The notes: a model not told the origin generated them from the letters alone. DNA of 64,000 bases from Hoplostethus atlanticus (GCA_034670405.1 JAXDDX010000221.1:445001-509000), one strand, 5' to 3'; shown: positions 22,858 to 35,490, counted from the first letter of the stretch. Program-made: numbers and translations.

Positions 22858-23735
22858 GGCCCATCTTTCGCCGCAGGCTGAAAACCCACCTCTTCAAGAA
22901 ACACTACCCTGACCCTTCCTCTTCTAGAAACACTACCCTGACCCTTCCTCTTCAAGAAACACTACCCTGACCCTTCCTCCTCTAGAAACACTACCCTGAC
23001 CCTTCCTCTTCAAGAAACACTACCCTGACCCTTCCTCCTCTAGAAACACTACCCTGACCCTTCCTCTTCTAGAAACACTACCCTGACCCTTCCTCTTCAA
23101 GAAACACTACCCTGACCCTTCCTCTTCAAGAGACACTACCCTGACCCTTCCTCTTCTAGAAACACTACCCTGACCCTTCCTCTTCAAGAAACACTACCCT
23201 GATCCTTCCTCTTCAAGAAACACTACCCTGACCCTTCCTCTTCTAGAAACACTACCCTGACCCTTCCTCTTCCAGAAACACTACCCTGACCCTTCCTCTT
23301 CAAGAGACACTACCCTGACCCTTCCTCTTCCAGAAACACTACCCTGACCCTTCCTCTTCAAGAAACACTACCCTGACCCTTCCTCTTCAAGAAACACTAC
23401 CCTGACCCTTCCTCTTCCAGAAACACTACCCTGACCCTTCCTCTTCCAGAGACACTACCCTGACCCTTCCTCTTCCAGAAACACTACCCTTCCTCATCCT
23501 CTTAGCTCTTGTTTATTTGCTTCACTTATTTGTCTCATTTGTTTAATTAAAAAGTAGGTAGCTAACTTATTGATCTTCTACCTCAGCGCTGGTTCTGCTC
23601 TTAGTTGCTTGTTTGGGAAGGAAATGCACTTACGATTTCTGGTGACTAGTAGTTCTCTACCTATGTTGAATGCACTTATTGTAAGTCGCTTTGGATAAAA
23701 GCGTCTGCTAAATGCCTTTAATGTAATGTAATGCT
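22858..23735 (+). mobile_element. LINE 3' end with internal minisatellite
   Basis: The start can be read as the end of a reverse transcriptase ORF (RRLKTHLFKKHYPDPSSS), which is typical of fish LINE C-termini. A 29-bp array follows, then a 3' UTR ending gtaagtcgctttggataaaagcgtctgctaaatg and an (aatgt)n tail. The clade is not certain (CR1/L2/Rex-like). Confidence 0.65.
22892..23490 (+). repeat. 29-bp minisatellite
   Basis: About 20 units of cttcaagaaacactaccctg plus acccttcct. A variable dinucleotide (cttcaag, cttctag or cttccag) distinguishes unit types. Confidence 0.93.
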
Positions 23736-25220
23736 AATCCTTCAGGTTCCCCCAGACAACCCCAAAGAACATCACATTTCCCATGAAATACTGCTTGTAA
23801 TTCTGTCTGTGGTACAACGAAAACATTCATCATTCATCATCGGATGAGGCTTTTGGTTAGCGAGGCTTTAGGCACAAATATATTTCATTTTTTCCCATGA
23901 AATCCAAACTGATGAAATCATCAGTGCACATCTTGGGGCGATCCATCATCATCTCTCACATCCTCGGGAAGAATGATAAAATAATTGCTTCAGCTCTGAG
24001 AGAAACAACGTTTTGACTCTTTTCCCCAGTTAAGGGAAGGAGGTAAAGGGTTAGAAAGGTTAGAGAACTGGAATGAAACCAAGCGAGGGAGTGAATGTGT
24101 AACGCTTTTCCCTCCCTAGACATTTACCGCTGAGGCGCCGTTGAGCAGGACTCTTTGCTCAAGAGCACCTCAGCAGTAGTTGAGGGGGGAGAGCATTTTT
24201 TTATTCACTTCCACCACCAGTTTGCTCTCCTGCCTCCCACATGTACACGCTCTCTCTATTTTCCAACTATCATCTTTTGAGACCCATATCTGATTTTTTT
24301 CATTTTCAAACCAACACAGGAAAAGAAAGAGATCTGGGTCATGTCAGGTCAAATAGAAAAAAGAACGTCTGTGCAAATTCTGCCTGGTGTGTTTTCCCAT
24401 ATGTGAAGTTTTCATCTTTGAACAGGGAACAGCATCACAGAATCTCAGGTCTTCATGACTCACATCAATTACACTTTGTATGCCTTTGCAAATCCTGACT
24501 GAGTGTGTATGGTCTCTGCAGTGTTTTGTCATTGCGTATAAAGTGTCTCAATTCAGATTTTCTTTGCTTACGTGAGGCACAGATCTGAAGTTTTCTAATC
24601 GGTGTCAACAGCAAAAACCTGCATGGAGTTGCATTTTTTTAAATTCCAGTCTGGACCAAGTCTTCAGGGACCATGTGCAACTGTGTTCAGACAGCAGGCA
24701 AATCCAATTGTTCAGATCTGAACATGCGGCTGGAATTTCCCTCGCTGGACAGTCGGCCACCGATGCGCCTCAAAACCCACCGAGATCTGTGTGTTCGGAC
24801 AGTATAATCATTTGCTATCATCACAACATTAGTTGTCATAGTAACGAGGCACACTAGTGATGTGGACGTTGGACTGTTGCTTATTCTGACCACATTCGGC
24901 TCACGGGACGATGCCAACGACTGAGGACAAGGAGGAGGCTGGTATCCGCCATGAAACCTCTTCGTCTTCGTTCTCAGAGATGTGATTTGAATCGCATTTC
25001 AAAATGTGGTTTTCTGCTCTCAGCTCATGCTGGTATCAGATGTGGGTTACATCCTAGAATAGATACAGAAAATCAGATATGAGCAGCAATTCATCATGAA
25101 CACGAAGGCCTTCGGTGTGAACCTGAGAGACCTGCCAGGGTATCTGATGGGAAACGTAACCAACCTCCCTGCCGCCATCAATCTCACTCAGTCTGGAATG
25201 TAAAGAAGGCTGCTGGCCAA
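23736..25220. other. Intergenic with minor repeat remnants
   Basis: Around 24150-24240 a gctcaagagcacctcagcagtagttgagg block matches a fish repeat type also hinted at near 25615. No gene was seen. Confidence 0.45.
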
Positions 25221-25330
25221 CAGACTCTCTCTCTCTCTAGCCTTAGACTCTCTCTCTCTCTCTGTGTCTTTACCTCGTTCTCTCTCTTCCTCTCTTTCAT
25301 TCTCTCTCTTCCTTTGTCTTATTCTATCTC
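25221..25330 (+). repeat. (TC)n-rich low-complexity tract
   Basis: Pyrimidine-rich ctctctctct runs with interruptions. Confidence 0.8.
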
Positions 25331-26460
25331 TTATCTTTCTTCCTCTGATTTTCTGTTCTCTGGAATTTTCCAAGGTAATTGAGTTGGCTGGAATGAACCA
25401 AAGGTCTGATATGAATCTGATGTGACTAAAATCACGTGTTAGATTTGGTTTGTCTAGACAGGCCGCGCTCTCCTGGGGTTTGTAACTCTGGAACAACCGT
25501 AAACTGCGGCTGACCAGACAAACTTTGACTAAAATATTATAAAACACTAACAAATGTTTTACTTTACTGACTCTTGCCCCCCTCCACAGGGAGGTCAGAG
25601 GTCAGGGCTGGACTCGGTGTCTTGCTCAAGGATACTTCAGCAGGCTGGATGGTTGTTGGCTCTCACTGAAGAAAAGAGGACGCTGAATCTGGCGTCAAGA
25701 GGTTTAATCGAGTCGCAAACTCACAAATTCTCAAACCTTGTCAGACGTCGTTCCAGGCGCGCCCAAAGTGATGTCGGCTATAAAACTGTCAAGTCAAGTT
25801 TATTTGTTCAGCCCTTAATCACAGTTACAGTGCCAATGGGCCACTTTCAAAGGGTGCTGGCAGGGACTTAAGATAACACAAGGAATATACAGAGCTGCTC
25901 AGGACCGATATTACACCTGGCACTGGTACTGCAAGAAGTAAAACTCCAACGAAGCCAGTCCGCCTCATCACGTGGTCCCAGATTGCTGTTGAACCAGCTC
26001 AGGTTCGGCAGCATGACAAATGTCCTCTGATTTTTCCTTCTTTTTCATCTGGAGGTGTAATGAATGTTTCCAGGGAAAGGGTGATTAATTGAAAACCCTG
26101 AAGGTGGCTGAACTCCGCTGCTTGGTATGCTGGAAGCGTGATTAATTAAAAAGTGCTGGAGATGAAAGAAGTAGCCTGAGGCTTCCTCTGGTAAGGGATT
26201 CTCTCTAATAAACCTGTTACCCAGGATCACAGGCAGCGGGACACAAGCTTCTGTCCTTGTGACCCTCCAAACCTGACAGGCGTTACTTTAATTTCCCCAC
26301 AGATTCCCCCTAACTGGGTAACCTCTGAACATACTGTCGTCCCCCTTATCTTCCACCTCACGTCTCTTTTTCATTTCAATATTTTGTTATTTTCATGACC
26401 TTGTATAGTCCCATAGGTTGAACCTGTCACCAACATCGTCAGGCTTAGATAGAAAATGGT
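25331..26460. other. Intergenic, no gene recognised
   Basis: Only a caagtttatttgttcagccctt repeat remnant near 25795-25860 was noticed. Confidence 0.45.
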
Positions 26461-26465
26461 TATAA

Positions 26466-26500
<35 letters not shown>
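26466..26500. repeat. (TA)n microsatellite
   Basis: About 16 TA units. Confidence 0.95.
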
Positions 26501-26502
<2 letters not shown>

Positions 26503-26568
26503 CTGGAGATACAAAGTTTTGAACAGGCACATCATCTATCTGGTTTGCCTTTCATAACGTGTTTGAGT

Positions 26569-26744
26569 CTGTGGTTCCCAACTCCGGTCCTCAGGACTCA
26601 GAGTCCTGCTGGTTTTCTCTCATACCAGGTAGTTAATCGTAGCCACCTGTCGTCCCCGGTCTAAATAATCCTTCATCTAATAATCCCTATTAGAATAAAC
26701 CCAGCAGTACTCCGGGTCCTGAGCACCGGAGTTGGAAACCAGTG
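26569..26744. mobile_element. Short inverted-repeat element (MITE)
   Basis: The left end ggttcccaactccggtcctc and the reverse complement of the right end (ggtttccaactccggtgctc) form imperfect terminal inverted repeats of about 28 bp around a 176-bp unit without coding capacity. The cccaactccggtcctcagga type of end is common in fish hAT-like MITEs. Target duplications were not clear. Confidence 0.65.
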
Positions 26745-27215
26745 AGTTAACATAGGTAGCTAGCAAGCGCTAATTAAGCAGCATTAACTAAAATGAAACA
26801 GAAAACCTCCCTGCTTACCATCGACCCCAACGATGGATCAGCCGTTCTCCGTGGCGCCCCCACCTGTACGCCACACTGCGTACCCTAGCAGTGGCACGAG
26901 GCGGGCTGGTTTTGATTTTGGCATATTGAAGGCAGTAGTGAGTGAATTAAGCGGAATTATAAGCGGAAGCGAAATAGCCTAAGTAGTAAATTGAAAAGTC
27001 GAAATGTCTAAAAAACAGAATGAATATGAGCTCTAATGAGTATTCATAAAGACTCTCTTCCTCCTACTGCATCTCCACTCCTTGATGCATGTAGAAAACC
27101 TCTTTCAATCTACGACTTGATGAAATGGCCGTCAGTCTCACCACGCTCCTCTCCGGCGTTCAGCTGATTGGACGAGGCAGCTGCTCCCTGCTCCGACGCC
27201 AGAAAGGAGACATTT
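26745..27215. other. Intergenic, possible transposon debris
   Basis: A ggcgcccccacctgtacgcc block and the short reading atgtctaaaaaacagaatga look like transposon debris, but I cannot define ends. Confidence 0.3.
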
Positions 27216-27392
27216 ACTCTGCAGCCACTTAGCGGACGCTCTCATCCTGAGTTACGAGGAGTGAGCAGGCAGGGGTCACTCAAGGACGTTTGGCACATGG
27301 CCGCTGATGGATGCACCTGTTGTGGGTTTGTGGGGGTCGAGCCTGTGGCCTTTCAGTAACGGGACAGTCCGTCTAACCACTAGAGTTCAGAG
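27216..27392 (-). mobile_element. tRNA-derived SINE remnant, minus orientation
   Basis: On the - strand a tRNA-like ctctagtggttagacgg (A box) is followed by ccacaggctcgacccccac (B box). The other end, cttagcggacgctctcatcc, resembles the conserved LINE/SINE tail seen at 22540 and 56860. Confidence 0.55.
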
Positions 27393-27534
27393 CTACAATA
27401 AGAATGTCCTGCAAATCTAAGTACAGTATGTTTTCTATTTTCCATTCCCTTGGTTTACATTTTCTCTTCGCTTCAAGTCTTCAAGGCAGATTGAAAACAG
27501 ATTCATTCGGTGTTAGATTTTTTGTTGAGCCCCC

Positions 27535-27830
27535 CCCCGTTTTTTTTTCTAGTCTCCATCTTCCTCACTGTGGTGTTCCTCACTGTGGTGTTCCTCACTG
27601 TGGTGTTCCTCACTGTGGTGTTCCTCACTGCTCTTCCCAGAGATCACCTGTCAATCAAACAGTGTGTCCAGTACTGTGACGTCTTCTCCTTGGATTCTCT
27701 GTTGATGGAGTTTGAGTTCCTGTAGGTGGCGCTCTTTTCTTTGTCTGTTCAGCCACGGTGGCTATCGCTGTTTTCTGTTGAAACATAAAACGCATCACTT
27801 CCTGTCTCCAGAGGGTTTCTCCCAGGAAAG
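27535..27830 (+). mobile_element. Dispersed repeat family B, copy 1 (about 5-unit array)
   Basis: The conserved body agatcacctgtcaatcaaac ... ccagtactgtgacgtcttc ... caggtggcgctctt ... acgcatcacttcctgtctcc recurs in reverse complement at 58530-59150, split at 41712/42885 and shortened at 29745-29850. The internal 15-bp array (27561-27635, ttcctcactgtggtg) has about five units here. Confidence 0.75.
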
Positions 27831-28714
27831 ACCTACCTGACACTGGGTGTTTAGAACAGCAGATGGAAAAGCTTCATGATGGTTGAGGTTGATGATGTTG
27901 TTGTACTGATCAGTGTTAGTCGCAAAACGGACAATTCATGTGAAAATGTTTATTAATTTAACCAGACAGGTCACTTATCAAGAGTAAAGTCTTATGTGTA
28001 ATGGTAGATACAGTATATTTATCAGAATTTAATGCACTTAAAATAATCTTGTTAACACAAGTACAGTTTTCTTTTAATAAGAGAGTAAATGTTTAATGAA
28101 GAGAACGTGTTCACGTCCAGGTGAAGGTTGTGAAATGCAACTCTGTCAGGTGTAGCGAGGCCTCAGCCCGTATGGAGGAGTTGGCTGTTGGCTGTGGCTT
28201 GGGGCGTCTGTAACGTTACACCAACAGTTAGTTTGACCTTCCGACCTTTTGGGGTCAGGAGTCCCAGGGGTAATCATTTCGTTACCCTTCTCTAGTTCCC
28301 AAAGGACTGTGGGAACTCTTGATGGCCGGGAGATTGTTTTTTCTGTCAGACATAGATGACTGACAGCTGTGTGTCTTCAAAGGGATAGTTAGATGGATTT
28401 ATGTTTAGTTGTTTGATTTTGACTTTATAGGGCTCCCTGTCATTTAGAGGGCTAAAGAACATGTGTTCATGCTTTCATCATGTCATCCCCCTCTTTCCCA
28501 TATAACACCATACTGCATACTCTCAGTCTAATGGACTGTACATTTTAAATCTGTTCACTGCAAACATCTGATCAGAAGCCTTCATCGCCCAAAGTCTTTA
28601 TTAGCATCACGAAAACACCCCATAATAACATTTTCTTATTTTATTATAGAAGCTTTGCAGTTGCATCACAAATCTCCCATCAACCATCTGGTCCATCATG
28701 GAGTCTGTTAGATA
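27831..28714. other. Intergenic, no gene recognised
   Basis: No supported coding region. Confidence 0.45.
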
Positions 28715-29272
28715 ATAATGTGTCAATAGAACCAGTTGACTATCTGAACCAGGTTGTTGTGGTGTGTCTGTAGATCATCCAGTAACGTTCTCAGTAAAAG
28801 TGATCAGTGTGATCAGGTAGATTTGTCTCCAAATGTAGGTTACTGTGACTCAGTAAACTGTCTTGTCTTTAGCCCTAGTCTCTACTCCAAAACACTCTGA
28901 GTTGGAGCTGGAGAAGAGTCAGCTAGTTAACCTGAACAAACTGGTAGCTAGCTAACTAGCCAGCAGGCTAGTTTAGTTACTGTTAACATGGGACTACTAG
29001 CCACTGCTAACGCTAGCTTCTACTAGATACGTTAGCTAGTGTGCTAACCAGATGTGTTAACAAGACAGTGATGTTAGCTGACCAGATACTATGGTTAGCT
29101 AGCTAACAAGCTACATGATCTAAACACTAAATCAATCAGATGTATCAGTGATGAAATGATCAGTTCAGTAGAAACAGACAGAAATTAACCATGAAGATTC
29201 AATTCTGTTGAGATGGACAGAAACACAATCAGCTGTTCACAGAGCTGAGGCTCCAACATGGCCGCCAGAGGG
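28715..29272 (-). mobile_element. Dispersed repeat family D, copy 2
   Basis: Reverse complement of 6301-6850 with very high identity over about 550 bp. The match stops at gccgccagag, the inner boundary also seen at the start of copy 1. Confidence 0.8.
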
Positions 29273-29744
29273 TGATTTATGTCACCTGAAAGCCCAGTAT
29301 GTTTTATCATTTTTTGTCGTTTTGTTCTTTATCACCCTCCTTACTCTTCATTCTCCAACCTACACTGCTGTAATGACTGAGTTTCCCTGAGTGGATCAAT
29401 AAAACACATTTCATCCTGTTCTCTTAAATCACAACCGCCACATCAACAATCCTGAACGAGAATGTCCACCCTTGTTTGATGACTTCCCATTACCCATTGT
29501 ACCCTGTGATTTGTGATAGTTGGCAGCCTAAAGTCTCCGGGGGTTCTGGAGAAATCGATGGCCTAGTCGAGGGAGCAGAGCTGTTCTTGGCATGAGCTGC
29601 AGCTTTGAATTAGTAGCAGGAAAATCAAAATGTAATGGAGAAAGTGACGCATGTTGTCTCTCCGTGGTGTGTGTATTTTGATATTGTGTGTGTGTGTGTG
29701 TGTTTCAGTTTTAGCTGTGTGTGTTGTTTGTTGAGTGTTTGTGC

Positions 29745-29850
29745 TTCCATACAAGCATGGCGTCACAGTACTGGACACACTGTTTGATTGACAGGTGAAG
29801 TGCAAACACCACAGTGAGGCTAAGAGACAAAGATGGAGACTCAATAAAAC
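29745..29850 (-). mobile_element. Dispersed repeat family B, short copy
   Basis: Contains gtcacagtactggacacact, gtttgattgacaggtga, one aacaccacagtgagg unit and aaagatggagactcaataaa. These are family B parts with a single array unit. Confidence 0.65.
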
Positions 29851-30329
29851 AAGCAAGGAACTCGCGGATTACCACTTTAATAATGAACTTGCAGTGAAAA
29901 CAAGTGTGAAGCCTCTGGCGTTGGAAGCGTGATCCCTGCAGCCCTGGAACATGTGTAACTATTTACGGAGATCTTGCAGAGCGTGCATACATCACAGCGG
30001 CGGCCCCTGGGTCACGTCAAGGGCCCGATAATAAGTCCAGGTTACCTAAAACCAGACACTCTCTCCTCCCCGCTGATGACTTCCAGAAATCTCCGTATGA
30101 GGCCCGAAGCCTTCTGCAGACAGGAAGAGAGTTTCACACTGAAATAAGATTTACACTATTGAAAGTGGCACGTAAATAAATACATCTTACAAAGTGATTC
30201 ATTTAAACCAACAATCAAAAAGGCCAAAACAAAGTATTTTTAGGTAACTTATGTCCTTGTTTGACCTTTAAAGACTAGATCAACATTTAAGAGATGTGTG
30301 CTTGTGATGATATATTGTTTTTATCTCTA
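29851..30329. other. Intergenic, no gene recognised
   Basis: No supported coding region. Confidence 0.45.
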
Positions 30330-30575
30330 CAGTCATTTCTCTTTTCCCGTCTGGATAATCACACTGTCCGTCTGGAATTGAAATGGATTCATCCTTTCCT
30401 TTTACTGATAGTTTAGTAGTTTCATCATCTTGTTTTCAGTCTTAAAATCTGACTTTGTTTAAACAAGTGTCAGAGGTTTGCCTATGGAGCGAGATCATTT
30501 CACTTCTCTGCTAAACACTTTCATTTTGTTGAAACAAGTGACAGTGTCTTGAGATGAGACGCATCACGCCACAAC
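30330..30575 (+). mobile_element. Dispersed repeat family F, copy 2
   Basis: Shares ordered blocks with 16500-17165 (gaaatggattcatcc, catcttgttttcagt, gaaacaagtgacagtgtctt). Confidence 0.5.
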
Positions 30576-32259
30576 CGCAGAAGAAGAAGCAGACGGTGAA
30601 CGCAGCCGATCTGAGATTAAAAACCAACGCTTGATGTTCACCGTGTTTTTAACGTTTAGCTTCGCTGTTCTTTCCTCCGTTGTTGTTGTTGCTGTGACTT
30701 CCTGCTCTGTGGCCGCTAGCCTCACCTTGATAGCCACAACACAGCTCACTGTTGGCCACGCCCACAGCAAATGGTACACGCCCCTGAATGCTCCCAACAT
30801 CACTGAAAGGACAATTTCATTTTGTAACGGGGGATTTCTGCAGGAACACACAGACTGATGATGTGGAACAAAACCTTTATTTATTGTTGCTGCTCCCTTT
30901 CTCTCTCTTCTCCTTCACTTCATCTTTATCTCCCCACTCCTCCTCCTCTCCATCTCTCTCTCCCCCCTCCCTCTCTCTGCAGTATTACAGGTGACCTTTC
31001 CTAGATGTTTTACATTGCATGCGGCGTTCCAAGTATGTGACCAATTTCCTGACATCTGGCTGCAGTTGTCCCTGCTTCTCATCTCCTCTTCCAGTGATCA
31101 CAGAGCAGGAGGCATCAAAGTCCCCTGGAGGCCGAGCAGCGTCGCCTGCAGGGTGGGGGGTCTACATGTACAGTAGATGTTCAGTAATGCTCCTAGGAGT
31201 AGGCTGACATGGAGTCTTTGATGTTTATATATGTGTGCGTGTGCGTGCATAAGTGTGAATGCTAGCATGTGTGCTATGGAAAGCCCAAAGGGTAACACAG
31301 CTCGCCTCTCTTCAGTCATATTCACCAGTAAAAATGCTGATGTCATCTGCCGCCTGCCGCAAAATGAATGCCGAGACGTTCTGGCTCGTCTGTCATGTGA
31401 TTCCCCTCGTACCGTAATCGTGGCAAGACGTTTCTTAATGTCTTAAAAGAGGTTATTTTATTTCTAATAACATCAACATAAAATTTAAAGGTGCTTGTGC
31501 AGTGAAGTTTCATTTAATTTGATCCCCCTTCTCCGAGTTGCTCTCTTTGTGTTAATAATAAATGTTCTTACGTTGGATGAGGTTTCCAATTTGTTGCATT
31601 AATTCAGTGATGAATGGTGGATCTGTGTGCAGGTGGTGACCAGGTCTCTCTCTGTCAACCGGGAACTGAAAGCTGAATTCATGTAAAAATACCCTCATCC
31701 TGTATTAGTGTTGTATTAGTTGGTCTGCAACTGAAAAGAGCGTCACATCCCCGCTAATCGAGACGGCGTAGATTCACCCAAATTGAAGGACGTGACGAAG
31801 TGAAGCTGAAGAGGAAAACACAAAACTAACCAGCAGCAGAGGAAGCTGGACCTCTTCACCACCTCCACCCATCACACACTAAGAACAACACATTTACTTT
31901 ACTGACGTTGCTTTACAGGTTTTGTGGGTAATGAAGTCCTTCAAACTTTCAAACTTTCAAAACATCATAGTTATCTTTCGCTGCCACTAGGGGTCGTCAA
32001 AGTGCAACGTTGTCATTGGCATCACCATTAGTGGCAAATTCAACACGAGCTGGTTTTCTGTGTTTCTGGGGATAGTCTGTTAGACATGAGACCTACAGAA
32101 GTCACAGCACCGAGGCTTTGACCTTTAACCTTTGACCTCCTTATTATTGATTGGTTGTAATGTTGAGCTAAGACCTGAAGTTTACTCCACTGTTGCAGTC
32201 ACTAGATAACAACATCGGCTAAATGGATATTTGCTTCATCTATTGTCAGGATGCTGTGG
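30576..32259. other. Intergenic, no gene recognised
   Basis: A short frame at 30631-30858 (a hydrophobic start, then unrelated sequence) has no recognisable domain. An acceptor-like cttctcatctcctcttccag at 31075-31094 precedes a short open stretch, but no matching donor or family was seen. Confidence 0.35.
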
Positions 32260-32371
32260 TTCTGACCCTTGACCTCCTTATATTCGGTTCTGACCCTTGA
32301 GCTCCTTATATTCGGTTCTGACCCTTGAGCTCCTTATATTCGGTTCTGACCCTTGAGCTCCTTATATTCGG
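32260..32371 (+). repeat. 28-bp tandem repeat, four units
   Basis: Units start at 32260, 32288, 32316 and 32344 (ttctgacccttgagctcctt plus atattcgg). The first unit has an acctc variant. Confidence 0.93.
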
Positions 32372-33104
32372 TTGCTTGTAATGTTGATGATCTAGAAACT
32401 GAAGCTTATTCCTCTGACTAAGAGGGTAATGTAAAGAAAAACCCACTGTGGAAATCCCAATCTCACTCTTACACTCTTTACAGAACAATTTTCCATGCTC
32501 GTGGTTTTCTGCACTGCCCTCTGCTTTTCCCATTATTACTCTTGGTTTCACATCCAGCGTGGAGCTCTGTGAATTATCACCCTGCTATCTCTAATGCCAC
32601 GGCTCCCCGGGTTTAAACCTCCCTCTCTCTCTCTCTCTGTCTATCTTATCTTTCCTTCTCTTTCTTTCTCCCAGTTCATTCTCTCTTTCGGCTAATTCCA
32701 ACTCTCCTTGCTGTTTTTCACTCTGTTGGTTCTCTAGCTTACTTGCTCTCTCTTCTTATTCTCTCTCTCTTTATTTCTCGCCCTTCCCTTCGTCGCGGCT
32801 CAGAGGCTTTATAGCTGCCAGACTGGACTGAACAGAGTAAAATTACTTTGATAAAGAAAGAATGGATTTCCTCGCCTCTCAAGCCACTGAGTCTCCAAAG
32901 TTGATCACACTGCGAGAAATGTCTGGTGTCCCTCCCTGATTGGAGGCTGGAAATAAGGTGGATTGTCCAATCACAGTGTTGGTGGCCGATCCACTGGGGG
33001 TGACGTAAGAGAGACACGACGCAACAGAATCGTAAACAACAATGGCGGCGATGGAGTAAAGCAGCCAAATCCTCAGTTATTTCAGAATTGGAGGGCAAAT
33101 GCAT
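32372..33104. other. Intergenic, pyrimidine-rich
   Basis: A ctctct-rich tract lies at 32620-32780. No gene was seen. Confidence 0.45.
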
Positions 33105-33250
33105 TGAGAAGAACATGGAACTGAAACAGCTACTGGTGATGTCAGTTGTATTCCTGGTCCATTCAGTTGTTTGTGTTTTTCTTCCTGGATAACTGGCCAA
33201 TCGTAGACGAGGTGACGTCACGTTGAGATATTTCCAGTTTGATATCGAAA
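33105..33250 (-). mobile_element. Dispersed repeat family E, copy 1
   Basis: Reverse complement shares actggaaatatctcaacgtg, gtcgtctacgattgg-type and gatggaccaggaat-type blocks with 39985-40135. About 130 bp match, with an indel. Confidence 0.6.
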
Positions 33251-33546
33251 AATGTGCCGATCCTTTGAAGTCAAATTTCTCAGCAAACGTTTCAGAAAGT
33301 GACGTGTGATTATTCCCACCAATCCCAGACCTGGTCAAAACGAGGCTCAGGTGTGGCAGGGCGGGGCCAATCAGCTGTGCCTTTTCTTAATTGTTATAAA
33401 TCAGCTTTCACTTTGCCTTGTGAACCAATGAACCAATGAACCATCGCTTGTTCACTTGTTTGAAAATGTGTCTATGCAGCTACAGTGTAAGTTTAAAATG
33501 CAGTGAATGAGTTCAGGGCAAATGGGAAGGGGAGATTCAGGGGGTT

Positions 33547-33548
<2 letters not shown>

Positions 33549-33583
<35 letters not shown>

Positions 33584-33751
33584 CCATCTGATGGTAGCAT
33601 TCACACTCATCCTTCTCTTCAATTCCCAATGATCACCTTTGCAGTTGTAGTAAGCCACTAGCCATGTAGCAGGTCAAACAGTACCATTAAACGGGACCCG
33701 ATGTATTTTCCTCAGTGCAGCTTCACTTAAAGAGTTAGGGAGTGGGAGGGT

Positions 33752-33800
<49 letters not shown>
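33549..33800. repeat. (TG)n at 33549-33581 and (CA)n at 33757-33800
   Basis: Two dinucleotide arrays of opposite phase, about 175 bp apart. Confidence 0.95.
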
Positions 33801-33802
<2 letters not shown>

Positions 33803-35470
33803 CAGCACCATTCTGGCTGCAGTCAGGATCCATAATGAGCAGTGACTGTACTTTACAGTTATTGACTGAATGAAGCACGAAGCGCTGGCGCTCTGTAGCT
33901 TGAGTTAGTGCAGCCGGCCAGGAGGTAACATGGCTGATGTAATAACACAAGCCATTTGGTGGACGCTTTTATCAAGTGCCTTGGAAACTTTCATCAGAGT
34001 ATTGAACTTTCACTTTGACACCAACACATTAAACATCTAAAACTTTGACACAGCAAGACAAGCAGTGTGTGGACAGCCTTTAGCAACATTGGCTCTCTGG
34101 TTTTGACCACCACTAGGAGGCGACATACGTCCACTGTGAACACTGAGCTCCTCGCGTTAGCTAGCTGCAGCACAGTGCCAGGTTAGCTAACAACAACCTG
34201 GATGATTGGTAACTAGTAGGATTGGTTCAACTTCATTGGTTCATCTGGTGTCTGTTCTCCGTCATCGACTGTCCAGCAGGTCAAATCAAGCTGACATAGC
34301 TATTTATTTGCTGCTGTCTCATCTTTAATAGATTTTATATCCCAATAAAATGTGCAAATGAAAATGTACATGGATTAATTCCATCTTCCATCATCAAACC
34401 AATCACTTTTAAAATGGTCTCAAATGTCAGCAGCATTATAAACTCAGGTTATTGGCTATAATTACCCAGGCTGAGGGGCGGTAGGCGGCGTGCTGCTACG
34501 GGCCGGCCCTGCCAAAAGCACATTGTTAGTGTTGTTAGCTAACCTGGTGCTGTGCGGCCCCGGTGGGAATCTAACCCGTAACCCTGGCAGTGTTGGTGCC
34601 TTGCTCTGCTCACAACAGCATCTCCTTGTTAATGTTTTTTCATGTTTTCTGTGTTTGAAACTGTTTCTCTCCCCTGTGTTTCTGTTTTCCACTGCCAGCC
34701 GTCACCGTCTATCCACATTATATGGTATTTATCTCTCTTGTGCAACTAAACTGAATTGATCTAATGTTTATTTGACTGTGGCTGCCAACAGAACTTTCCT
34801 CTCAGGGATAATGAAAATCAGCTTGACTTGGCTTTTCCAGTGGCAGTCAGAAATATTAGACGTCAGTATCAAGAAATTAAATGCAGATGACTCCAGGAAA
34901 ACGTCCACGTTGATCGCCAAGACAGGAAAACTTCCACCTTGAAGCAATTCACTGGCTTTGCATTAGCTGTATTTTATTTGCACAACAACAATGATATCAA
35001 CATATTTAAAAGAGAATTAAATGAATTTATACACAGAGTAAGTGCTCATATATCAACCATCACAATTGAATGTGTGAAACTGATAAAACAGACATTAAAC
35101 AAACGACATTGATAAACATGACGCTGGATCTTCAAAATAAAATCAAGGCCCGTGGGACACAATAATTCTGTCTTTAGGTGTAGTAAGAGTCAAAGCTGGC
35201 TTGTAACCACTGACGAAAAATTAAACACAGATGAGTTTTAGAGAAAAATTAAAAGCAGAGTACAAAATAATCTCAGTCAAGAATGCAGTACTCTTCCGTA
35301 TTATGGTTTTGTACAACAGTTACCAACACATGAGAGTTTTCTTCAAAGTGTACATACATATAAATAAAAAACGTATCTATGGCAACCAGTTCCATTTTTG
35401 ATGCAGAAAGGTTTTAAGAATTATCACTGAACACACCTTTCACTAATCAGATTGTTTGGCTGAAATAACC
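33801..35470. other. Intergenic, no gene recognised
   Basis: A tggtggacgcttttatcaagtgcc repeat-tail remnant is near 33957. There are GTTAGC/GCTAGC-rich words near 34155-34190. No gene was seen. Confidence 0.45.
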
Positions 35471-35473
35471 ATA

Positions 35474-35490
35474 ATATAATAATAATAATA

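Noticed and set aside
22892-23490. Regular direct repeats resembling a CRISPR array
   Set aside because: Units are contiguous 29-bp minisatellite copies without unique spacers, in an animal genome inside a LINE end.
32739-33338. 199-residue frame on - strand
   Set aside because: Part of it is dispersed repeat family E and low-complexity sequence; no domain visible.
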